DNA from: Vulcanimicrobiota bacterium
GTDB taxonomy: Bacteria; Vulcanimicrobiota; Vulcanimicrobiia; Vulcanimicrobiales; Vulcanimicrobiaceae
Length of the DNA: 5,426 bases
Reading direction: 5' to 3'
NCBI GenBank assembly: GCA_003167055.1
Contig: PMUE01000098.1
Location: 1 to 5,426 of the forward strand
The notes under the pieces were generated by a model that ran no database searches, had not been told where the DNA came from, and worked only from the letters and a program-made list of their open reading frames with translations. How positions within the stretch are numbered: the stretch's first letter is position 1; each line of letters opens with the position of its first letter. A program made the translations under genes and the position numbers. This document shows positions 1 to 4,465 of the stretch, one piece after another.

Positions 1-77
1 TTCAAGTTAAATCTAATCCTTAACTGACATGGCCCAGGGGATTCCGAGCCACTAACGTCCCGTGTAAGTTCGCTAGT

Positions 78-91
78 TATTATTTATAATA
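78..91. promoter_or_regulatory. Palindromic -10-like element, possibly bidirectional promoter
   Basis: TATTAT (78-83) and ATAATA (86-91) are perfect inverted repeats separated by TT. The plus strand reads TATAAT at 85-90, a perfect sigma70-type -10. The minus strand reads TATTAT across 91-86, five of six matches. No good -35 is visible at 16-18 bases on either side (the plus-strand candidate around 62-67 matches only about three of six positions). It may be a promoter working in one or both directions, or just an AT-rich patch. Confidence 0.3.
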
Positions 92-167
92 GGGTCGATT
101 CAGTGGCGGAGGTCCACCTGCTGTCGCAGCGCACGTAACGCTAACAATCGACGGGCCTGCGTGCGAC

Positions 168-191
168 AAAAGACGCTTTAACGACGAAAGC
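168..191 (-). terminator. Weak intrinsic terminator candidate
   Basis: Read on the minus strand just after the stop codon at 194-196, GCTTT (191-187) can pair with AAAGC (179-175) around a seven-base loop. This is followed by GTC and four T residues (171-168). The five-pair stem is short, so termination would be inefficient. Its position directly behind the last gene of the leftward unit is the main support. Confidence 0.35.
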
Positions 192-193
192 CG

Positions 194-532
194 TTATCCA
201 CGGTACTCGCGCCATTGCGTGATAAGGCTCTGCTCGTAACGTACAAGAGCGCAACCGTTGCGCATGTTCCACGTCCCGTCGCTATTGGTGCCGAAACGAT
301 AAGCTACCGCCGCGCGCTCGTCCTCGACAATCACCTCGTCGATTTCGAACCGCCACGCCGGCCCGTCGCGAAAAAACCGTGCAAAATGCGCGAAGATCGC
401 CTCGCGTCCGACGATCGGTTCGCGCCCCCATTCATGGTAGACGCCATCGGGCGCAAAGAATGCCGCTGCACGGTGCGCGTCGTTCGCCTGCCACGCGCCC
501 ACCAATTCCTCGATCAATTCACGCACAGTCAC
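194..532 (-). CDS. SnoaL/NTF2-like small protein
   Basis: This 112-residue protein matches the compact NTF2/SnoaL-like fold. An N-terminal amphipathic helix (VRELIEELVGAWQAND, residues 3-18) leads into AAAFFAPDGVYHEWG and a central REAIFAHFARFFRD helix. Beta strands follow (WRFEIDEVIVEDERAAVAYRF), with the usual family ending ITQWREYRG. SnoaL-like members include polyketide cyclases, epoxide hydrolase-type enzymes and many ligand-binding proteins without known activity, so the reaction cannot be named. The open frame runs further upstream, but the chosen GTG (532-530) is where family similarity begins and it overlaps the TGA of the upstream gene as GTGA. This implies translational coupling to the DUF1835 gene. 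There is no signal peptide, so it should be cytoplasmic. The fold assignment is fairly secure; substrate and role are unknown. Confidence 0.8.
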   Translation of the reverse strand: MTVRELIEELVGAWQANDAHRAAAFFAPDGVYHEWGREPIVGREAIFAHFARFFRDGPAWRFEIDEVIVEDERAAVAYRFGTNSDGTWNMRNGCALVRYEQSLITQWREYRG

Positions 533-1467
533 GAAATGAACCGCGATGCATCGTCGTCCCAGCGAACGATGTGGTCGCCGGTGAGATGCACGCCGCCGAT
601 CCAGCGATCGAGCGGCAACGTTTGCAACCAGTCTTCGGCGCCGGCGAGAATCGATCGCCCGCGGGCGGTCGGTTCGAGCGCGCCATCTTCTCCTTCGATC
701 AGCGGTGACGCGGCGGTCTGCAGGTCGCGCAAGATCGCGTCGAACGCAAGATCGCCAAGAAACATTGCCTCTTCGCGCGACTGCGCGCGCCGAAACAGTT
801 CGTCCGGCGGTGCCGGTCCGGCGGCAACGGCCTGCAACGCATGCCGCTGCGAGCGCGAGAGCCCGTCGCCCGTCCAAGGAAACTCCTGACAGAGGCGGTG
901 CAGCGCCGAACGCAGATACGGCAGACCCTGCGCATCGCGCGCTGCACTCGCGAGGAGCGCGTCGGGCTGCGGCGCGCAGACGGCGTCCCAAGCCGAGCGC
1001 GCCTGATCGAAAAGCGCCTCGGTCGCCGTCTTGCGGCGCGGATAGAGCGCGATCAATTCATCGGCGGTCATGCTGCCCAAATACGCGTCGCTCTGCACCA
1101 GACTCACGCTTCCGGCCTGGAGTTGCATCGCATCAAGTTCCACCAGTATTTGCAGCAGTTGCAACTGATCGTAGAGGTCGTGTTCGAACCACAATACGAT
1201 TTCGGAGAATTCGCGCGCGCGCCGCAGGGTTGCGTCACGCGTAGTGAAGTCGTGCAGCAATTTGATCGGGTTGCCGAATCCGCGCGCCGCGAGATATTCC
1301 CCGCGTACTTGGCTGAGCTGCTCGAGCGTGGCGCCGGCCGGCACCGGCCCTTCGTGGAGCACGTCGCGCCAGGGCAGGTGGGTTCCGACCACGCCGGCCT
1401 TTTTGAAAAGATAGACGACCGTGTCGCCGTTGGTGATATGCAGCGTGGCAGCTTGTTGCGGACTCAT
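529..1467 (-). CDS. DUF1835 domain-containing protein
   Basis: The 312-residue product has the DUF1835 signature at its N-terminus: LHITNGD (9-15), LPWRDVLHEGPVP (31-43) and, later, LWFEHDLYDQLQLLQIL (92-108). The C-terminal half carries motifs seen in longer members, FPWTGDGLSRSQRHAL (196-211) and PLDRWIGGVHL (285-295), and ends in WDDDASRFIS. There is no signal peptide or membrane segment, so it is probably cytoplasmic. The family has no established biochemical function, and I do not assign one. The ATG at 1467 is chosen because the conserved HITNGD motif starts only nine residues later; no clear Shine-Dalgarno precedes it. It diverges from the peptidase gene with 17 bases between start codons, so its promoter must lie inside that gene or the transcript has a very short leader. 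The SnoaL-like gene overlaps its stop codon by four bases. Confidence 0.85.
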   Translation of the reverse strand: MSPQQAATLHITNGDTVVYLFKKAGVVGTHLPWRDVLHEGPVPAGATLEQLSQVRGEYLAARGFGNPIKLLHDFTTRDATLRRAREFSEIVLWFEHDLYDQLQLLQILVELDAMQLQAGSVSLVQSDAYLGSMTADELIALYPRRKTATEALFDQARSAWDAVCAPQPDALLASAARDAQGLPYLRSALHRLCQEFPWTGDGLSRSQRHALQAVAAGPAPPDELFRRAQSREEAMFLGDLAFDAILRDLQTAASPLIEGEDGALEPTARGRSILAGAEDWLQTLPLDRWIGGVHLTGDHIVRWDDDASRFIS

Positions 1468-1474
1468 CTCGAAT

Positions 1475-1478
1475 GGAG
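1475..1478 (+). promoter_or_regulatory. Ribosome binding site choosing the peptidase start
   Basis: GGAG lies six bases before the ATG at 1485. The earlier in-frame ATG at 1473 overlaps this GGAG and has no Shine-Dalgarno of its own, so 1485 is the better start. Confidence 0.5.
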
Positions 1479-1484
1479 CCGTTC

Positions 1485-2234
1485 ATGGCGGCGTTGCAAT
1501 TTCATCCCGGCGGCTATCGCGACCGGGCCGATTCGCGCGATCTGCGCTTTACGCCCAGCCTCGAGCGCTTGCCGCGCCGGGCTGATCTCTCGCGTTTTTG
1601 CGGAGCGGTCTACCAGCAATACCGGACCCAGAGTTGCAGCGCTAACGCGCTGGCGTCGGCGCTCACCCTGTACGCAATTCAGCACGACCAGCAGCTGCGA
1701 CCGCCGTCGCGGCTCTTTATGTACTACAATGCGCGCGTACTCACCGGAACGGAGCGCACCGACTCCGGAACGACGATACGAACGGCCATTAAAGCGGTCG
1801 CGCGGCACGGTGTCTGCCCAGAGCGGCAATGGCCATTTCTCAAGCGCGAGATCACCGTTCGTCCGCCACGCGCATGCTACCGTGATGCGCTGGTTCCCAA
1901 GATTTGCTACCGCCGGATCGCGCAGGAACTCGATCTGCTGCGCGCCGCGCTTGCGCAAGGGCACGCATTTATCTTCGGCATCCAAGCCTACGGTCAGCCC
2001 TTCACTGAAGCCGCCACCAGCGGACGGCTGCGTCTTCCGCGCAAATCCGACACGCTCTTTGGCGGGCACGCGCTCATCGCAACCGGCTACGACACCGCCA
2101 AGAAAACCTTTAGTGCGCGCAATTCACTTGGCGTGCACTACGCCGACGACGGCTTCTTTGCGATACCGGACGCCTATTTCACCGATCCGGAACTGACCTA
2201 CGATTTCTGGGTGGTCGGCGGCAACCCCGGATGA
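1485..2234 (+). CDS. Papain-like C1 family cysteine peptidase, cytoplasmic
   Basis: From the ATG at 1485 the product is 249 residues. The papain catalytic set is visible in order: an oxyanion-hole Gln at 45, nucleophile Cys51 in QSCSANA (the usual spacing of six from the Gln), His195 in FGGHALIATGYD, and Asn213 in ARNSLG. The SCSANAL context is typical of bacterial C1 proteins (often GSCTANA). The Asn motif reads NSLG where most papains have NSWG, so the Trp that usually covers the Asn is replaced by Leu. There is no signal peptide and no room for a classical inhibitory propeptide, since only about 45 residues precede the catalytic Gln. The enzyme is therefore probably cytoplasmic and controlled in another way. 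Substrate is unknown. It is divergent from the DUF1835 gene and followed by a terminator-like hairpin. The family is secure; activity is inferred from intact catalytic residues. Confidence 0.85.
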   Translation: MAALQFHPGGYRDRADSRDLRFTPSLERLPRRADLSRFCGAVYQQYRTQSCSANALASALTLYAIQHDQQLRPPSRLFMYYNARVLTGTERTDSGTTIRTAIKAVARHGVCPERQWPFLKREITVRPPRACYRDALVPKICYRRIAQELDLLRAALAQGHAFIFGIQAYGQPFTEAATSGRLRLPRKSDTLFGGHALIATGYDTAKKTFSARNSLGVHYADDGFFAIPDAYFTDPELTYDFWVVGGNPG

Positions 2235-2235
2235 T

Positions 2236-2275
2236 GGCCGGGATACGGGGGCGTTGCATCCGGCGGCCGATTTTT
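2236..2275 (+). terminator. Intrinsic terminator candidate after the peptidase gene
   Basis: Immediately after the TGA at 2232-2234, GGCCG (2236-2240) can pair with CGGCC (2264-2268). GGAT (2241-2244) can pair with ATCC (2258-2261), with a two-base GG bulge between the stems. GA and then five T residues (2271-2275) follow. Stem, position and T-run fit a Rho-independent terminator, though the loop is long. The T-run ends only 19 bases before the next start codon. Confidence 0.4.
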
Positions 2276-2294
2276 GGGGTACATGGTCGGTACT

Positions 2295-2972
2295 ATGCCG
2301 AAGATTTTGATGGTGGTGACCGGTCACTCGCAGATCGACAGCGAGCATCCAACCGGCTTATGGCTCGACGAGTACAGTATCCCGTGGCACGCGTTTCACG
2401 ACGCCGGCTTCGAGATCGTGACCGCGACGCCGCACGGCGGCAAGGCGCCGATCGACCCGCGCAGCCTCGAGGGCGCCGATCCCAACGATCCGGCGCGCAA
2501 AGAACTCGAAGCGACGATGACGCTACGCGAAGCGGGCGATGCGCAGGATTACGCCGCCGTCTTTATTCCAGGCGGACACGGCACGATGTTCGATCTTGCG
2601 AACTTCGACCCGCTCAAGACGTTGCTAAGCGAATTCGACGCGCAAGGCAAGATCATCGCGGCGGTGTGTCATGGACCGGCGGCATTCGTCGACGCGATTC
2701 GCACTGGCGAATCGGAAACGCTGGTTGCCGGCAAACGCATTACGTGTTTCACCGACGATGAAGAGCGCGCGGTCAAACTCGACAAACTAATGCCGTTCTT
2801 ACTCGAATCGAAACTACGCGAGCAAGGCGCGAACGTCGTCGATGCGCCAAACTTCACCGATCACATCGAGGTCGACGGCACGTGGATCACGGGGCAAAAC
2901 CCGCAGTCCAGCGGTAGCACCGCGAAAGCCGTCATTGAGGCTTTCAAAGACGCGCGCACGCTAGTAGTGTAA
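2295..2972 (+). CDS. DJ-1/PfpI family protein, Hsp31-like (glyoxalase III/chaperone type)
   Basis: The 225-residue protein belongs to the DJ-1/PfpI class of type 1 glutamine amidotransferase-like proteins, Hsp31-like branch. It starts MPKILMVVTGHSQ and carries TGLWLDE with the conserved Glu26. IPGGHG (91-96) and the nucleophile elbow AVCHGPAA with Cys125-His126 follow. Glu157 lies 31 residues after the His, the same spacing I recall for the third catalytic residue of yeast Hsp31. The end, ITGQNPQSSGSTAKAVIEA, is also typical. Characterised relatives remove methylglyoxal without glutathione (glyoxalase III) or act as stress chaperones; which applies here is inference. No signal peptide is present, so it is cytoplasmic. 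The ATG at 2295 is preferred because family similarity begins there. An upstream in-frame TTG (2274) and ATG (2283) would add seven or four residues. The Shine-Dalgarno is poor. It converges on the tRNA gene. Confidence 0.88.
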   Translation: MPKILMVVTGHSQIDSEHPTGLWLDEYSIPWHAFHDAGFEIVTATPHGGKAPIDPRSLEGADPNDPARKELEATMTLREAGDAQDYAAVFIPGGHGTMFDLANFDPLKTLLSEFDAQGKIIAAVCHGPAAFVDAIRTGESETLVAGKRITCFTDDEERAVKLDKLMPFLLESKLREQGANVVDAPNFTDHIEVDGTWITGQNPQSSGSTAKAVIEAFKDARTLVV

Positions 2973-3008
2973 CGTCCTTTACATCGCGACGGCGGCACGC
3001 CCGGACCG

Positions 3009-3026
3009 ACAAAGGTTCACCTTTGT
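3009..3026. terminator. Perfect hairpin between convergent genes
   Basis: ACAAAGG (3009-3015) and CCTTTGT (3020-3026) form a seven-pair stem with loop TTCA. It lies 36 bases after the DJ-1-like stop and 13 bases beyond the tRNA 3' end on the other strand, so it could end both convergent transcripts. There is no T-run on either side, so it is not a standard intrinsic terminator; it could instead stabilise an RNA end. Confidence 0.35.
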
Positions 3027-3039
3027 GGGATAAAGTCTG

Positions 3040-3111
3040 CTGGGGTGGCTGGATTCGAACCAACGCATGGCGGATTCAAAGCCCGCTGCCTTACCGCTTG
3101 GCGACACCCCA
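3040..3111 (-). tRNA. tRNA-Gln (anticodon UUG)
   Basis: Read on the minus strand, this 72-base sequence folds as a complete cloverleaf. The acceptor strands TGGGGTG and CACCCCA are fully paired, and the D arm reads GCCAAGCGGTAAGGC. The anticodon stem is GCGGG/TCCGC with loop CTTTGAA, giving anticodon TTG at 3079-3077. The T arm is GTTGG-TTCGAAT-CCAGC. The discriminator is G at 3040, as in other bacterial tRNA-Gln, and the sequence closely resembles the E. coli molecule. The next bases are CAG, so the 3' CCA is not encoded and must be added by tRNA nucleotidyltransferase. Small overlapping frames in this stretch are artefacts of the tRNA. No clear promoter lies directly upstream; the hairpin cluster at 3117-3179 is there instead, so it may be co-transcribed with upstream genes. 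Confidence 0.96.
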
Positions 3112-3116
3112 CCGTT

Positions 3117-3179
3117 CGCCACTCCGTGGCGATCGCGACATCCTGTCGCTCCGGTTCTGTCGCCGCTTCGTGCGGCGAC
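3117..3179. repeat. Cluster of three perfect hairpins upstream of tRNA-Gln
   Basis: Three inverted repeats follow each other. CGCCAC-TCC-GTGGCG (3117-3131) has six pairs, GCGACA-TCC-TGTCGC (3135-3149) has six pairs, and GTCGCCGC-TTCGT-GCGGCGAC (3159-3179) has eight pairs. The first two share stem length and the same triloop, TCC on the plus strand or GGA on the minus strand. They lie between the membrane-protein gene and the tRNA, most likely transcribed on the minus strand. No T-run follows, so standard termination is not supported. They could be REP-like intergenic repeats, RNA processing sites, or a site for a GGA-loop-binding regulator such as CsrA. None of these is proven. Confidence 0.6.
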
Positions 3180-3191
3180 CCCATTGCTTGC

Positions 3192-3201
3192 TCCACGTGG
3201 A
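3192..3201. promoter_or_regulatory. Ten-base palindrome, operator-like
   Basis: TCCACGTGGA is a perfect palindrome lying 18 bases beyond the stop codon of the membrane-protein gene. It could be a protein-binding site for the tRNA upstream region, but a palindrome of this length may also occur by chance in GC-rich DNA. Confidence 0.2.
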
Positions 3202-3218
3202 ACCAACGGCGAGGAATA

Positions 3219-3515
3219 CTACCTCCGGACCGAGGTCCCTGTCAGGCGCGCGACCCAGGGCACGTCGAAGAGTTCGCCGCGGCCTGCCCGCCGGCTATAG
3301 CGAAGGGCCAGCAAGAGCCATATAACCAGGAGCGCGAGATCGATCAGCATCGCGAGCCCATAGATCCAGAGGGTGGCCACCACGTTGCCCACCAGCACGC
3401 TCAGCGCGAGCGGCCATAGCAACGCGGCAAGCCCGATCGCGCTCGACAGAATGCCGAACCCAAGAGCTTGCCGCATGTGGAAACGGAACCAGCTCGACGC
3501 TTCCGGCCGTGGCAT
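3219..3515 (-). CDS. DUF4870-like small membrane protein (true start probably further upstream)
   Basis: From the first conventional start (ATG, 3515) the product is 98 residues. It has an RFHMRQALGFG motif (11-21), a first membrane segment around 18-42, a second around 48-72 (TLWIYGLAMLIDLALLVIWLLLAL), and an AGRGELFDVPWV tail. This order (F/R-H-x-x-QAL, hydrophobic spans, G-E-x-F-x-x-P) is that of DUF4870/Tic20-like inner-membrane proteins of unknown function. The frame stays open upstream back to the TAA of the NlpC/P60 gene. The extra 30 codons read ISTPPERVVVESRNASLAYLFWPTALLEQL (shown here only as landmarks: STPPERV, NASLAYLFWP), which looks like the missing conserved N-terminus. No ATG, GTG or TTG exists in that extension. 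The likely full gene therefore begins at ATT (3605-3603), giving about 128 residues. It probably shares a transcript with the NlpC/P60 gene. Confidence 0.7.
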   Translation of the reverse strand: MPRPEASSWFRFHMRQALGFGILSSAIGLAALLWPLALSVLVGNVVATLWIYGLAMLIDLALLVIWLLLALRYSRRAGRGELFDVPWVARLTGTSVRR

Positions 3516-3605
3516 CAGCTGCTCGAGGAGCGCCGTCGGCCAGAAAAGGTACGCGAGCGATGCGTTGCGCGATTCGACGACAACGCGTTCCGGCGGGGTG
3601 CTAAT

Positions 3606-4232
3606 TTATCGCTTGGCGACCAGGTGCTTGGCGGTGATGAATCGCTTAGCGCCGATGAACCGTGCCGACCAGTACGAATCCGAGAGACTCGATACCGTCA
3701 CCCCGTGACTCGAGCTCGCATGCACGAACTTGCCGTTGCCGAGATAAATCCCGACGTGCGACGCACCCGCGGCGTAGGTCTGGAAGAACACGAGATCGCC
3801 TGGTTTTATTCCGCCCACGACCCGATGGCCGGCGTCAAACTGCGCGTCGGCGGTGCGGGGCAAATTAATGCCGAGCATCGCAAACACGTGTTGCACGTAG
3901 CCTGAGCAGTCAAAGCCGTTGGTACTGGTCCCACCAAAAACGTAGGGCACACCCAAAAACTTCAGTGCGCTGCGCGTGAGCTGCGTCGCGAGCTTCGACG
4001 TGCGTGCAAGCACGCCGCCGGCAAACGAACGAAACTCGGCGTTCTGAGCACCGCGTTCGGCCTTGGTGGTGACGATGAGATGGGACGTCCATTCCGCGAC
4101 GTCGGGACTGATTACCGTATCGCTCGAAGCCGTCGGGGTTGTCTTTGCGCGAGTGGTGGTTTCAGCACTCGCATTTGCGAACGATCCGGCCAGCAATAGG
4201 GCCAAAGCCCCAGCAGCTAACGCGTGACGCAA
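3606..4232 (-). CDS. Secreted NlpC/P60 (C40) cell-wall peptidase
   Basis: The protein is 208 residues from the preferred TTG start at 4232. It opens with a clear signal peptide (MRHALAAGALALLLAGSFANASA, cut after ASA), so it is exported. A Thr/Ser/Lys-rich linker and a short helical region follow. The C-terminal NlpC/P60 domain has FGGTSTNGFDCSGYVQHVF (catalytic Cys109), GASHVGIYLGNG (His159) and FVHASSSHG (His171). Such enzymes cut the stem peptides of peptidoglycan, typically at gamma-D-Glu-diamino acid bonds. A GTG at 4250 in the same frame would add six residues, MKEERF. However, GAGGAG inside those codons sits six bases before the TTG, and the GTG lies one base after the riboswitch P1 helix without a Shine-Dalgarno, so TTG is favoured. 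Regulation by the preceding c-di-AMP riboswitch is strongly suggested. The next gene in the operon is the small membrane protein. Confidence 0.9.
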   Translation of the reverse strand: MRHALAAGALALLLAGSFANASAETTTRAKTTPTASSDTVISPDVAEWTSHLIVTTKAERGAQNAEFRSFAGGVLARTSKLATQLTRSALKFLGVPYVFGGTSTNGFDCSGYVQHVFAMLGINLPRTADAQFDAGHRVVGGIKPGDLVFFQTYAAGASHVGIYLGNGKFVHASSSHGVTVSSLSDSYWSARFIGAKRFITAKHLVAKR

Positions 4233-4238
4233 GAAACG

Positions 4239-4244
4239 CTCCTC
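4239..4244 (-). promoter_or_regulatory. Shine-Dalgarno of the NlpC/P60 gene
   Basis: GAGGAG lies six bases before the TTG at 4232 and starts seven bases after the last paired base of the riboswitch P1 helix (4252). It is the strongest ribosome site in the window. It decides the start codon and is the likely target of riboswitch control. Confidence 0.65.
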
Positions 4245-4251
4245 TTTCACG

Positions 4252-4369
4252 ACACTTGCGAGGTTAGTTGACGGGTTCGGGCGGGAAAGATCGCCCTAGG
4301 ACCGACCGGTCCATTCACCCCTAATCCCGGGGAAGTCCCCCGCTCCGGCTGCCAGACCGGATTCAGTGT
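4252..4369 (-). promoter_or_regulatory. Cyclic di-AMP riboswitch (ydaO/yuaA class)
   Basis: Read on the minus strand, this 118-base element carries the conserved blocks of the ydaO/yuaA aptamer in order. GAATCCGG follows the 5' P1 strand, then GGGGACTTCCCCG, then GGGGTGAAT (4321-4313). A variable stem GGACC-GGTC-GGTCC (4312-4299) follows, then TAGGG, then CCCGAACCCGTCAACTAACC (4281-4262) and CTCGCAAG. P1 closes as ACACT (4369-4365) with AGTGT (4256-4252). The blocks, spacing and total length match the c-di-AMP aptamer as I know it. In characterised cases c-di-AMP turns the downstream gene off, and NlpC/P60-type wall hydrolases are a classic target. Only seven bases separate P1 from the Shine-Dalgarno, leaving no room for a separate terminator. 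Control is therefore probably at translation initiation. UCUUUC in the aptamer (4290-4285) is complementary to GAAAGA (4248-4243) beside the Shine-Dalgarno, a possible switching pair. Confidence 0.88.
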
Positions 4370-4387
4370 TCTTGTGCAGGCGTAGGG

Positions 4388-4408
4388 CCCACGGGCATTG
4401 CCCGCGGG
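4388..4408 (-). terminator. GC-rich hairpin between glmM and the riboswitch
   Basis: CCCACGGGC (4388-4396) and GCCCGCGGG (4400-4408) form a nine-pair stem with a three-base loop; on the minus strand one pair is G-U. An alternative uses GGCCCA/TGGGCC (4386-4391, 4410-4415) outside a five-pair core. It lies 57 bases after the glmM stop and 18 bases before the riboswitch. No T-run follows, so it may be a non-canonical glmM terminator, or leader structure if transcription reads through from glmM. Confidence 0.35.
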
Positions 4409-4465
4409 ATGGGCCATTTGGTTTACCGTGGGGCGGACGTCTCCTGCCGCCACTTTTCTCAGGCT

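Larger units (their letters stand above)
1..193. other. AT-rich non-coding stretch at left edge
   Basis: No convincing coding frame is seen here, and the base composition is clearly richer in A+T than the rest of the window. It contains an inverted repeat AGTTAA (5-10) / TTAACT (20-25), a palindromic TATTAT-TT-ATAATA at 78-91 that includes a perfect TATAAT, and a weak terminator-like hairpin at 168-191 behind the gene ending at 194. It probably holds the 3' end of the leftward transcription unit plus a promoter region for something outside the window. That role is inference. Confidence 0.5.

Noticed and set aside
5..25. Inverted repeat AGTTAA/TTAACT as an operator
   Set aside because: Six A/T-rich pairs with a nine-base loop at the window edge could easily be chance, and no adjacent gene is visible to support it.
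533..991. Long upstream extension of the SnoaL-like frame
   Set aside because: The extension is almost all Arg/Ala/Asp low-complexity sequence opposite codon phases of the DUF1835 gene; family similarity begins at the GTG at 532.
1473..1484. ATG at 1473 as the C1 peptidase start
   Set aside because: It has no Shine-Dalgarno and overlaps the GGAG that serves the ATG at 1485; it would add only four residues.
1464..2069. Minus-strand open frame of about 200 codons opposite the C1 peptidase
   Set aside because: The sense frame has a full papain catalytic set, while this one shows no recognisable domain.
841..2196. Plus-strand open frame of about 450 codons
   Set aside because: It runs antisense through the DUF1835 gene and out of frame through the C1 peptidase gene, is rich in Arg/Pro/Ala/Ser as GC-rich shadow frames are, and shows no family motif.
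3040..3111. tRNA-Gln as an integration site for a mobile element
   Set aside because: No integrase, no duplicated tRNA 3' end and no cargo genes are visible on the 3' side, which leads straight into a housekeeping DJ-1-like gene.
3159..3179. CRISPR-like or tandem repeat at the hairpin cluster
   Set aside because: The three units differ in stem sequence and are not spaced by equal-length unique spacers, so it is a hairpin cluster only.
2979..3206. Small minus-strand frame with SPSGKAAGFESAMRWFESSHPS
   Set aside because: This peptide is the well-known false translation of a tRNA gene; the stretch is tRNA-Gln with its flanks. The plus-strand frames starting near 3023-3067 are the mirror artefact.
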